DNA from: Aliivibrio sp. 1S175
GTDB lineage: Bacteria; Pseudomonadota; Gammaproteobacteria; Enterobacterales; Vibrionaceae
DNA: 64,000 nucleotides
Assembly (NCBI RefSeq): GCF_001690985.1
Contig: NZ_MAJS01000079.1
Coordinates: 62,001-126,000, forward strand
Reading direction: 5' to 3'
The first letter of the stretch is position 1; every line of letters starts with the position of its first letter. The translations under genes and the position numbers were made by a program. Under the pieces are notes generated by a model, which was not told where the DNA came from, ran no database searches, and saw nothing but the letters and a program-made list of their open reading frames with translations. This document shows, piece after piece, positions 9,501-16,894 of this stretch.

Positions 9501-10186
9501 CAGTTGTCTGTGCCGTTTACAGGAATATCCCAGTACACGCCATAGGTATCACTGATACCTGAAGATTCAATGCCGGGCCATGCTGAACTGTCATCATCGA
9601 GATTGGTACAGCTACCTTCATTCCATACATGAAGACGGAACGCGTTCGTATCACCATCTGGTGTATTCATATATACACGAGCGTGATTGGCTGGAATATC
9701 ACCTGTTGGGATCAGTTCAGGGTAAACCGCTGCAACGCCTTCTTGCGTGAATACTTCACCATCAGCATTGGTTTGAGATAAATCGACCTTACCGTTAAAG
9801 CTTGCTAATGGCTTATCATTATTTTCGCCAACTCGTGGAATAAAATTAATACATTGAGATGCGTTTTCTTTATCTGCCTTTAATGACCAGTACACGCCAA
9901 GTTCAGCATCTTCACCATCGGGAATTAGTCCTTTATTCCAATCACTAGCTTCAGAAGTATCGCCGGCATAAGCACCACAAGCGTCATCATTCCAAACATA
10001 AAGGCTAGCATTATCGTAATTATCAGATGTTGATTTAAAATATACCTTAATAGCGTCATTTTTTTCAATAGGGACATCTGTATCATCAGAAGGAGCATTA
10101 CAGCCGAAAAGTATTGAAGATGTCATTATTGTTAAAATAGATTTTGCCAAATAAGATTTTCTTAATGTGTTATTAATATTATTCAC
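6590..10186 (-). CDS. pulA: Pullulanase, lipoprotein (alpha-1,6-glucosidase)
   Basis: Pullulanase cuts alpha-1,6 branch points of pullulan, amylopectin and glycogen. The 1198-residue protein starts with a lipoprotein signal ending in ILFGC (Cys followed by Asn, so no inner-membrane retention Asp). It has two N-terminal pullulanase-associated domains (IKVYFKS...LYVWNDDACG and HARVYMNT...LHVWNEGSC), a CBM48-like segment, and a GH13 barrel. The barrel carries YNHT and the nucleophile region DAFRWDLMGH near residue 793, then SKHDNQTLWDN. The start is GTG at 10186 after GGAAA. It is the last gene of the starch locus but follows a terminator and lacks MalT-type boxes nearby. Klebsiella PulA reaches the surface through a type II secretion system; a similar route is only inference here. 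Confidence 0.93.
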   Translation of the reverse strand: MNNINNTLRKSYLAKSILTIMTSSILFGCNAPSDDTDVPIEKNDAIKVYFKSTSDNYDNASLYVWNDDACGAYAGDTSEASDWNKGLIPDGEDAELGVYWSLKADKENASQCINFIPRVGENNDKPLASFNGKVDLSQTNADGEVFTQEGVAAVYPELIPTGDIPANHARVYMNTPDGDTNAFRLHVWNEGSCTNLDDDSSAWPGIESSGISDTYGVYWDIPVNGTDNCLNIIPNNKSDGDYQTANLKIEFDKTTAIGNAAFIFKGTDKVYYEPFANKPENGVELSGASAIFASDDVLLINSKDATKIELYYAKNAGMTFDSKSKKILGSDDVISSGTLSRSEEWKGSEEKPHLASDFIAFDIDFTQSDITLKEALKGQLILVASDATGVIKATEVQAASALDSLYASQAVNEKFGAIINSDGSTTFRLWAPTSQSVVLVSYDNNKQESKKIPMIFNQATGSWVAENTALAHGDFYKYEVTVYHPATDKIETYQVTDPYSLSLSTNSVFSQVIDLNNAEVVPTGWNSLTPPHSQNNPTEFILYEAHIRDFSALDQSTPINSRGKYSAFSQADSAPVKHLKSLSDSGVSHLHLLPTFDIATINEDTTQVANIDESFTKLCDLKTTIKDDKDFGSYCSSNDSIASVFTAMLAKDSPENAVVQRLNSYVRDIDGFNWGYDPYHYTVPEGSYSSNPDGMTRIKEFREMVMAIKNDIGMNVVMDIVYNHTNEAGVSNKSVLDRIIPWYYQRLNEVTGNVENSTCCSNTAPENAMMGKLISDSLVVWAQDYKIDAFRWDLMGHHPKTQILETLAAVKAVDPETYFYGEGWNFGEVGNDRQFTQATQINMYGTGVGTFSDRLRDSVRGGGPFDSEMGLRENQGFGNGAAVLPNEQNKTSKKTALHLADLTRLGMAGNLSDYPFVDSKNKNIKGSELDYNGQPAGYAKDAWEVQNYVSKHDNQTLWDNNQYKIGYSISSEIRTRMQAISLATAMLGQGVPFTHMGSELLRSKSMQRDSYDSGDWYNRVDFTAQNNNWDVGLPREDKDGNNWTVIQDVITNSAENATPTTANIQAMKAFYEEFASLRASSGLLTLGHGEEIIKRVKFHNTGSNQNVGVIVMSMDNSGSNYDASIDQNRDGLVVVVNATPTALSEFANFDATGYTLHSIQATNGAKSIARNGSENSSVTNNKLNTPAWSVAVFEKLHH

Positions 10187-10329
10187 GTTTAATTATTTCC
10201 ATATATTTATTAGTAGGGTTTATAAATTAAAATAAGAATAGTATTATTTAATAAGTACATATTGTGACCGGCTTAACTAGAACTTATTTAACTTTAAAAA
10301 ATATCGTTCTGTTTATTTTTATCAGCAGG

Positions 10330-10363
10330 AAAAGCCCTTAAGGTAGGTCCTTAAAGGCTTTTT
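10330..10363. terminator. Terminator between malM and pulA
   Basis: The inverted repeat AAAGCC-CTTAAGG / CCTTAA-AGGCTTTTT surrounds a TAGGT loop and is T-rich on both strands. It separates malM from pulA, which is therefore likely to have its own promoter in 10187-10329. I recognise no MalT box there. Confidence 0.7.
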
Positions 10364-10382
10364 ATTGTTTATATTTTACCGT

Positions 10383-11207
10383 TTATTTTTTATTTTTTAA
10401 TGCGTTAACAAAAACAGTTTCAGCGTCTTTAATTCCTAATGCTTTTGCTTCTTCCAATAAGGCAAGAGCTTTCGTTATATCGTTTGTATTTACAGCTTCA
10501 ATAATAGCGTTTTTGTAAAACGTTTGGGTCTCTGGTTGAGCTAATGGAGTAATAGGTTTTACTTGTTTTTCTGGTACCTTATAGGCCTGTAGAGACAGTG
10601 TTTTTACTGATAGTTTTAGTTTTCCAAAGCGCTTATAGGTATAAGTAGGATCGGTCACCATTGGCATTGCTTCACCTAGCTCTTCAGCTCTTATCCTTGC
10701 TGGGTGCTTTATTTTTATTGATTGGCCTAAATAAGCCTCTGATGAATAAATAATAAAATAAGGTGTTTTCGAAGCATCAAGGTCAAAATTTAATTGAAAT
10801 TGAGTACGAGTAAAAGCATCAGACGTTTTAATATCAAATTGATCTAAACTTGTCGTACTAACAATATTGAATTGGTCATCAAGAGCAATTAGTTTCGGAG
10901 CAACTACCGAATCGTTGATCATTAAACTAGAAAGACGTAATTGCACTTTTCCTGAACGTTCTGATAATTTAAAAGCATTAAAATAACTATTTCCATCAGA
11001 GAAATGACCAATAGGAGAATCAGTATCTAATTGAAAATCGATCTCTTCAGTACTGTTAAGTTGTATCCACGGGAATTGAGTAAAGTCACTGCAACACACT
11101 TCTGAAGAGGCTATAGGAACGATTGGTTCTTGAATGGCTTTAGTTGAAGAACATGCGGTTAAAGAAAGCCCGACAAGTAAGCTAAGTAATAATTTTTTGG
11201 TGTTCAT
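10383..11207 (-). CDS. malM: MalM-like maltose operon lipoprotein
   Basis: MalM is a periplasmic protein of unknown biochemical role encoded at the end of the lamB operon in enterobacteria. The product (274 aa) has a lipobox LTACSS near residue 20, then a beta-rich domain ending near LKLSVKTLSLQAYK and an alpha-helical tail (ALALLEEAKALGIKDAE) resembling a single helical repeat. The ATG at 11207 is preferred over a TTG one codon upstream because GGAG is about 8 bases away. It follows lamB by 72 bases, with a strong hairpin between them. The family assignment rests on position, length and lipoprotein architecture. Confidence 0.78.
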   Translation of the reverse strand: MNTKKLLLSLLVGLSLTACSSTKAIQEPIVPIASSEVCCSDFTQFPWIQLNSTEEIDFQLDTDSPIGHFSDGNSYFNAFKLSERSGKVQLRLSSLMINDSVVAPKLIALDDQFNIVSTTSLDQFDIKTSDAFTRTQFQLNFDLDASKTPYFIIYSSEAYLGQSIKIKHPARIRAEELGEAMPMVTDPTYTYKRFGKLKLSVKTLSLQAYKVPEKQVKPITPLAQPETQTFYKNAIIEAVNTNDITKALALLEEAKALGIKDAETVFVNALKNKK

Positions 11208-11238
11208 CAAGGCTCTCCATGATTTCGATAAATAAACG

Positions 11239-11266
11239 CAAAAAGGCAGCCGATGTGGCTGCCTTT
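11239..11266 (-). terminator. Intrinsic terminator or attenuating hairpin between lamB and malM
   Basis: A perfect 10-bp GC-rich stem (AAAGGCAGCC / GGCTGCCTTT) with a 5-base loop is followed on the minus strand by TTTTT. It lies within the short lamB-malM gap, so malM expression probably depends on read-through. Confidence 0.8.
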
Positions 11267-11279
11267 AATTTTAAAGTAA

Positions 11280-12623
11280 TTAGAACCAGATTTCAGTGTG
11301 AACACCGATAATTGTTTCAGACTTACCATCTTTAATGCCAATTTGTTTAGCACTTGCTTCATCGTCAGCAGTAATGTAGCTCACATATGGTTTGATTTGT
11401 GGACGACCAAAGTAATCAGCGTTAACAGTAAATGCGGCAGCTAATTCAACGTTAATAATATCACTCTTCAGATCATCACCAGTGCGTCCCCAGTAACCTT
11501 CAGCACCTTCTTCGTGAGCATAAGACCCAGTCGCTTCTAAGCGTAGATTATCATTTACTTTGTATGATGGACGCGCTGCAACAATGTAGCGTTTCAGATC
11601 TTTAGCACCAAATAACTCATCCAATGCAGCAAAGTATGTTACTTCAGAACCCATTTGCCAGTTTTCAGAGATGTTAACTACACCACCAGAAGTGAAGAAA
11701 ATTGATTCAGCATTGTCATCACCACCTGACCAGCTACCAAAGTTTACACCACGGTTTTGAGCTGCGCCTTTACCGTAAGCGATAGCGGTTTGTGACCAAC
11801 CATCTAAGCCGTAGTAGCTAGAGTTTAATGTGATAGAAGCACCGATACCATCATCGTCAGTTACGTTAGCTTGAGTAATGTATTTGAAATCAAAATCTAA
11901 GCTACCAAACCCAACATCAACACCGTAATAGTATAAGTCATGAGATGTTAGTGTTTGTCGCCCGTCTGCTCCTGGACCGTTATTAATATCACCATCTGTA
12001 TCAGCTGCAACAATAGCAAAACCTGCTGTGTTACCAGCGATCTTAGTTTGGATACCAGCACCAACACCTGATGATTGTTTCCAGAACTCACCAGATAGAG
12101 CACTTGCAGAACGGTTTAGATAACGTTGACCACCCCAGATAGAAGTGTCCTCGCCTAAGTATGATAGCCCGCCAATCTCAACAAAAGTTTCTTTGATTTC
12201 AAATTGTGCTGTTGTGTTGTCTTTTTGGCTACCTGGAGATGAATAAGCGTAAGAGTTACCATTGCCGTATTCAGAACGAACAACAAAGTCAGACCAAACA
12301 CCATTTGCATGCTCGGTGTGTTTTTTGATTACGAATTCAACTTGGTTAGTACTTTTTCCGTGAGTACCTGCTGTTTTGTAATCTGGTTTACCAAATTCAG
12401 TATCTACTGTTTCGCCATCAACCATACGGAAGTTCATCGACGCGTAACCGTGTACTTCCCAACCATCTGCAATTACATCAGTACCATTAACTTTTTCAAC
12501 TTTAGGTGCGGCTTCATCACCAGAGATAACATCTAATGCAACTTCTGTTTCAGCGAATGCAGCACCTGAAAGTAATGCGGTAGAAACAGCGGCAGCAAGC
12601 AAAGTGTATTTATTCATTTTCAT
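11280..12623 (-). CDS. lamB: Maltoporin LamB
   Basis: LamB is the outer-membrane trimeric channel for maltose and maltodextrins. The 447-residue precursor has a signal peptide ending AFAETE and an 18-strand porin pattern, with mature start WEVHGYASMNFRMVDGE after a short acidic extension. It also has the conserved SALSGEFWKQSSGVGAG-type and GGQRYLNRS segments, and it ends in a C-terminal aromatic (IWF), as expected for BAM recognition. The start ATG at 12623 has AGGA 7 bases upstream. MalT-type boxes lie about 140 bases upstream, and malM follows it. Confidence 0.93.
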   Translation of the reverse strand: MKMNKYTLLAAAVSTALLSGAAFAETEVALDVISGDEAAPKVEKVNGTDVIADGWEVHGYASMNFRMVDGETVDTEFGKPDYKTAGTHGKSTNQVEFVIKKHTEHANGVWSDFVVRSEYGNGNSYAYSSPGSQKDNTTAQFEIKETFVEIGGLSYLGEDTSIWGGQRYLNRSASALSGEFWKQSSGVGAGIQTKIAGNTAGFAIVAADTDGDINNGPGADGRQTLTSHDLYYYGVDVGFGSLDFDFKYITQANVTDDDGIGASITLNSSYYGLDGWSQTAIAYGKGAAQNRGVNFGSWSGGDDNAESIFFTSGGVVNISENWQMGSEVTYFAALDELFGAKDLKRYIVAARPSYKVNDNLRLEATGSYAHEEGAEGYWGRTGDDLKSDIINVELAAAFTVNADYFGRPQIKPYVSYITADDEASAKQIGIKDGKSETIIGVHTEIWF

Positions 12624-12761
12624 CTTAAAATCCTATTTCCTTTTTAAAGGATATTTTGATTTGAAAATGTTTACTCAACTAAGGCAGTGTAGGGAAGTAA
12701 AGTAAACATCGTCGTCGTTATTGAACGAGATATAGATTAAAAATAAATCACGATGTTTAAC

Positions 12762-12804
12762 TCCTCCTTCGTTTATGAAAGAGAGGGCGTAGGCTTAGGG
12801 ATGA
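12762..12804. promoter_or_regulatory. MalT-type boxes upstream of lamB
   Basis: The minus-strand core GGAGGA (12767-12762) and the plus-strand core GGATGA within GGGATGAGG (12798-12806) match the MalT consensus GGGGAKGAGG with core GGAKGA. They lie 139-181 bases upstream of the lamB ATG, in the 390-base gap between lamB and the amylase gene. The rest of that gap shows only the dyad at 12964-12991. Confidence 0.5.
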
Positions 12805-12963
12805 GGGGATTAAACAACAGGTCTTCTGTTGATAATAATCACACTTGGTAGGAGGGATTGGATTTATTTATGAGAGAAGAGTCACGTAGGAAGATATTTT
12901 GAAATCGGAAATAATGCGGAAATAGAGAAAAGAAAGAAAATGGGAAATAATCAGAAATGTGAT

Positions 12964-12991
12964 CTAGCTAATGATAGACCTCATTAGCTAG
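12964..12991. repeat. 11-bp inverted repeat downstream of the amylase gene
   Basis: CTAGCTAATGA and TCATTAGCTAG form a perfect dyad with a 6-base loop 22 bases after the amylase stop. It lacks a proper T-run, so it is only a possible terminator. Confidence 0.5.
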
Positions 12992-13013
12992 AGTTAGTTC
13001 AGTTTTTATTCGC

Positions 13014-15035
13014 TTATTTACATTTAGAAACCATCATTGATTTCGGTTTTCCTTGGGGAGTAAACTCTAAACTCCAAACATAATCCCCCCCTTCTGGGAG
13101 GTATATTGCCGTATCTTGTCCATAACCGCCGTTAATTAATGCATTGTTTTGTCCTAACTTAGGAGATAAACCATCGGCAGTGTATTGCGAAGCCCAATCT
13201 TTAGTTGCGTATTGCATTTTATAAGGCCCACGCTTTTCATTTGCTACCACTTGATAAACATTATTTCCTTTATATTGGTAAGCACGTTGTGCTTTATGAC
13301 TCCAGCGAGAATCGGAGAAATCACCTACGAGATATAACGTCTCTTTTATTGGGGCATTAGTATCAGGTATTGTCGGATTATCACATTGAGCCATAAAACC
13401 ACTGCCATACAGAGCGATTTCTTTTTCTGTCGCTTTAGGACCTGCTGCATTTGGTTCTTCTATTTTTAAAAAGCGGCTTTCAAAGTTAGATAGAGGAATT
13501 GTATATACACCTTCGTTAGGGCTAAATATTTGGCCTGTTAATAAATCGACTAAATTACCTTTTGACGCTATCTGTTCAGCTTCAAGGGAAAGCGTTTGGC
13601 TTTGTTCTTGAGTGCTAACCATAAATATAATTGCATTATTCTCTGTTTGTTTATGGTCTATATATACCGCTTTATTTGCAATAATATTGGTTCTAACGCC
13701 TTCCGATAATGCTGGGTTTTCAATACGTAAAGTCATTAACTCTGAGACGTAGTTTTTTAAGTTAAGTTGGTCAGGTGTTAGTGTTGCAGTAAGGTCATCT
13801 ATTTTGGCGGATGAGCGAGCGATATGATCATCACATAACCCTTTAATGGCACAAGTGTCTTTATTTTCTTTGTTAGAGAAACCATCAATTTGATCGCCAA
13901 TTTCATCTCCGTAATAAAGAGTGATAGGGCCGGTATAAGCAGCTTGAAAGGAAAGAGCAGCTTTATGACGTAACCAATAATTACTCTCACTTGGCTCGGC
14001 AATATCACCACGTTGTAATAAATCACCAAAGCGAACGACATCATGGTTTCCTAGCATTAGATTTGGAGTGGCGTGTGAAGGGTAGAGTTCATGCATTTGC
14101 ATTCCCTCATTAAGCCATTCGCCCCCTTTATTTCCCACGCTACTTTCATTGACTGCAAAGGTTTCAGTCACTCGGAAACGCAAAGGAAAATCGAATGCAG
14201 AGCATAATGCTGGGTTCCCTTCTTCTCCATAACCTGTTTCTGTAATGTAGTTTTCGTTATTCCAGATCTCTGCCACCATGTAACCGAGAGGGTTAACTTG
14301 TTCACCTTTATTATTCGTATACGTTGTGTTTTTTGATGCGTTATCAACGGATTTTCTGATGTTTACCCACGATTCTGTAGGGACTTGGTAAGCTTGATCT
14401 AATCGCCAGCCATCGATTTTTAATTCAGAAATCCAATAAGCTGCGACTTCAGAATAAAAATCTTCACTGGCAGGGTAATCAACAGGATTATTGCTACCAC
14501 TAGGAAGCAAGCCTGATGGTGATGGCTTAATTAACCCTTCTTTATGATGTCCAAATACGCCATCAAATAAGACATAGATCCCGCGTTTATGAGCTTCTTC
14601 TACTAATTCTTTCGCCTTTTCCAATGTGCCAAAACGAGGATCAATTTTGAAGAAATCAGTTGCGAAATAGCCGGTTGCATCCAGCTTATCAGCCCAATGG
14701 TCTTGGCCTTCAATTGGTGCGGATTCAAAAATAGGCGTCATCCAAATGGCGTTCATACCTAATGATTGAATGTAATCTAATGAATCAATGATCCCTTGTA
14801 GATCACCATTATGATGACTCGGGCCGTAACCTGTGCCATGACCAATGCTGTTATCACCATCAACAAAGCTTTCCACCATGATTTGGTAGATGCGTAAATG
14901 ATTACTTTCTTCCATCATTTGTGGATTGCATTGATAGGTAGAGGTTATTTGTGTTGTTTCTGAGGTTGAGCTACATGCGCTCAATATAGAAGTAATAGCG
15001 AGTGCTATTGCTGCTTTTGCTATCTTATTTTTCAC
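13014..15035 (-). CDS. Alpha-amylase-family lipoprotein (GH13)
   Basis: A GH13 glycoside hydrolase likely to cut alpha-1,4 bonds of starch or maltodextrins. The 673-residue product has a lipobox (ITSILSACSS, Cys followed by Ser, fitting outer-membrane sorting). The barrel has the usual motifs: GVFGHH, the nucleophile segment DGWRLDQAY near residue 213, EIWNN as acid/base region, and GNHDVVRFGD. A C-terminal module (about 575-670, LYLVGDFSDSRW...YKMQYATKDW) looks like a pullulanase-associated or carbohydrate-binding fold. The start is GTG at 15035 behind AAGGA. Exact specificity (amylase, cyclomaltodextrinase, MalS type) is not resolved. MalT-type boxes lie upstream. Confidence 0.85.
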   Translation of the reverse strand: MKNKIAKAAIALAITSILSACSSTSETTQITSTYQCNPQMMEESNHLRIYQIMVESFVDGDNSIGHGTGYGPSHHNGDLQGIIDSLDYIQSLGMNAIWMTPIFESAPIEGQDHWADKLDATGYFATDFFKIDPRFGTLEKAKELVEEAHKRGIYVLFDGVFGHHKEGLIKPSPSGLLPSGSNNPVDYPASEDFYSEVAAYWISELKIDGWRLDQAYQVPTESWVNIRKSVDNASKNTTYTNNKGEQVNPLGYMVAEIWNNENYITETGYGEEGNPALCSAFDFPLRFRVTETFAVNESSVGNKGGEWLNEGMQMHELYPSHATPNLMLGNHDVVRFGDLLQRGDIAEPSESNYWLRHKAALSFQAAYTGPITLYYGDEIGDQIDGFSNKENKDTCAIKGLCDDHIARSSAKIDDLTATLTPDQLNLKNYVSELMTLRIENPALSEGVRTNIIANKAVYIDHKQTENNAIIFMVSTQEQSQTLSLEAEQIASKGNLVDLLTGQIFSPNEGVYTIPLSNFESRFLKIEEPNAAGPKATEKEIALYGSGFMAQCDNPTIPDTNAPIKETLYLVGDFSDSRWSHKAQRAYQYKGNNVYQVVANEKRGPYKMQYATKDWASQYTADGLSPKLGQNNALINGGYGQDTAIYLPEGGDYVWSLEFTPQGKPKSMMVSKCK

Positions 15036-15098
15036 AGTAAGTCCTTTATAATTATAAGTAGGGCACTGTGATTATTTAATAAGCAAATAGAAATGTAA

Positions 15099-15140
15099 TC
15101 CTCCTAATTTGTTTAAAAGAAGGAGGAGACAGCAGGAGGA
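15099..15140. promoter_or_regulatory. Cluster of three MalT-type boxes upstream of the amylase gene
   Basis: GGAGGA cores occur at 15122-15127 and 15135-15140 as direct repeats 13 bases apart, and in opposite orientation at 15104-15099. All match the MalT core GGAKGA and lie 64-105 bases upstream of the amylase GTG, between that gene and metJ. Control of the amylase is more plausible than of metJ. Confidence 0.5.
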
Positions 15141-15153
15141 GATAAAGAGTTAC

Positions 15154-15474
15154 TTATTCTTCATCAAATGCTTCGAATTCAATGCCCATAGCGGTCATTA
15201 AGGCTTTCGCTTCTGTTGGAATATCATCGGGACGGTCTTTACGTAGATCTTCATCTGTTGGTAAAGGTTGCCCTGTATAAGCATGAAGAAATGCTTCACA
15301 CAACAATTCACTGTTTGTTGCGTGACGTAGGTTACTTACTTGACGACGAGTTCGCTCATCAGTAAGTATTTGAAGTACCTTCGTTGGAATTGACACGGTA
15401 ATTTTTTTTACCTGTTCACTTTTTTTACCATGCTCGGCATAAGGACTTAAATAGTCACCATTCCAATCAGCCAT
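15154..15474 (-). CDS. metJ: Methionine repressor MetJ
   Basis: MetJ is the ribbon-helix-helix repressor that uses S-adenosylmethionine as corepressor and binds tandem 8-bp met boxes. The 106-residue protein is full length and has the DNA-contacting beta strand ([18 protein letters not shown]) and the conserved [23 protein letters not shown] helix region. It is divergent from metB, with met boxes in the 250-base gap, exactly as in E. coli. Confidence 0.96.
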   Translation of the reverse strand: MADWNGDYLSPYAEHGKKSEQVKKITVSIPTKVLQILTDERTRRQVSNLRHATNSELLCEAFLHAYTGQPLPTDEDLRKDRPDDIPTEAKALMTAMGIEFEAFDEE

Positions 15475-15550
15475 TGCTCACCTTCGTTCTGAATTATTGT
15501 TGTTTAAAATACGATGGCTTAATTCTAGCGATATTTACGGCTATAAGCAA

Positions 15551-15582
15551 AGATATATAGACGTCTAGAAGTATTGACGTCT
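15551..15582. promoter_or_regulatory. MetJ operator (tandem met boxes) between metJ and metB
   Basis: Four contiguous octamers fit the met box AGACGTCT to different degrees: AGATATAT, AGACGTCT (perfect), AGAAGTAT and TGACGTCT (7/8). The array lies 77 bases from the metJ start and about 143 bases from the metB start, so it can control both divergent promoters. Confidence 0.85.
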
Positions 15583-15724
15583 CATTTTGTGATGGTAGAG
15601 TAGAAGAATATAACTTATGGATTAGATTATATCAGTCATCTGAGATAGAAGAGTAGAAAATTACTGCTTTATATCTCATTAAATTGATTGGTATCAGACT
15701 ACTGCTTAGCAGTTTGGAAGGGAA

Positions 15725-16894
15725 ATGATGAGCGAGAGAAAACCTGCAACTATTGCCGTTCGTACTGGCATTGAAACTGATTCACAACATAATGCGGTTG
15801 TGCCACCTATCTACTTATCTACCAATTACAGCTTTCCTGAATTTGGTGATGTTCCTAAGTATGATTATGCTCGCTCAGGAAACCCGACCCGAACCCAACT
15901 TGAAACTACCTTGTCTGATTTAGAGTGTGGTGCGGGGGCGATTGTTACAAACTGCGGCACGGCGGCTCTTAATCTTATGGTGTCTGCGTTACTTGGTCCT
16001 GATGATCTTATTGTTGCGCCTCATGATTGTTATGGTGGAACGTACAGACTGTTTAATAGTCGTGCCAATAAAGGTGACTTCAATACTTTGTTTGTTGACC
16101 AATCAAATGAAGATGCTCTGGATGCGGCATTAGCTAAAAAGCCTAAACTTATCTTATTAGAAACACCATCGAACCCATTAGTTCGTGTGGTAGATATTGC
16201 GAATATTTGTCAAAAAGCCGCAAAAGTCGGTGCATTAGTTGCCGTAGATAACACCTTTCTTTCTCCTGTATTACAGCAGCCTTTAACTCTTGGTGCTGAT
16301 TTTGTTCTTCATTCTACAACTAAGTACATTAACGGACATTCTGATGTCGTTGGTGGCGTGTTAATTGCTAAAACCCAAGAGCATGCGGACGATTTTGCAT
16401 GGTGGGGCAACTGTATTGGCGCCACAGGAACTGCATTTGATAGTTATTTAACATTGCGTGGTATTCGTACGCTTAGTGCTCGTATGCGAGTGCATGAAGA
16501 GAATGCAATCGAAGTATTGAAATGTCTTCAAGAGCAAGAATTAGTCGGTACAATTTATCATCCAAGTTTGCCTGAGCACCCTGGTCATGAAATAGCAAAA
16601 CGCCAACAAACTGGTTTTGGTGCGATGTTAAGTTTTGAATTAAATGGTTCATTAGAGCAATTGAAGGTATTTGTCAGAGCGTTGAAATATTTTTCTCTAG
16701 CAGAATCTCTTGGTGGTGTAGAAAGTTTAATTGCTCACCCTGGCACCATGACTCATCGAGCTATGTCGGATGAAGCACAAGCTGAAGCGGGTTTAGTTCC
16801 AACACTATTACGTATCTCTGTTGGGTTAGAAGACAGTCGTGATCTTATCGCGGATCTGAAACAAGCCTTCGTTATTGCTGCAGAGGTGAAGTAA
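15725..16894 (+). CDS. metB: Cystathionine gamma-synthase
   Basis: MetB joins an activated homoserine ester to cysteine to form cystathionine in methionine synthesis. The 389-residue PLP enzyme has the Cys/Met metabolism family pattern, including YDYARSGNPTR, LLETPSNPL and the PLP lysine in STTKYINGHSD near residue 199. Start is the first of two adjacent ATGs; the second (15728) has the better distance from AAGGG. Its stop overlaps the metL ATG by one base, so metBL is one operon, controlled by the met boxes upstream. Confidence 0.95.
   Translation: MMSERKPATIAVRTGIETDSQHNAVVPPIYLSTNYSFPEFGDVPKYDYARSGNPTRTQLETTLSDLECGAGAIVTNCGTAALNLMVSALLGPDDLIVAPHDCYGGTYRLFNSRANKGDFNTLFVDQSNEDALDAALAKKPKLILLETPSNPLVRVVDIANICQKAAKVGALVAVDNTFLSPVLQQPLTLGADFVLHSTTKYINGHSDVVGGVLIAKTQEHADDFAWWGNCIGATGTAFDSYLTLRGIRTLSARMRVHEENAIEVLKCLQEQELVGTIYHPSLPEHPGHEIAKRQQTGFGAMLSFELNGSLEQLKVFVRALKYFSLAESLGGVESLIAHPGTMTHRAMSDEAQAEAGLVPTLLRISVGLEDSRDLIADLKQAFVIAAEVK

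Noticed and set aside
10266-10284. TGTGACCGGCTTAACTA as a CRP site for pulA
   Set aside because: Only one half-site matches, too weak to call.
12958-12975. AATGTGATCTAGCTAATGA as a CRP site
   Set aside because: Only the left half matches; the right half is part of the 11-bp dyad after the amylase gene, and no promoter is expected there.
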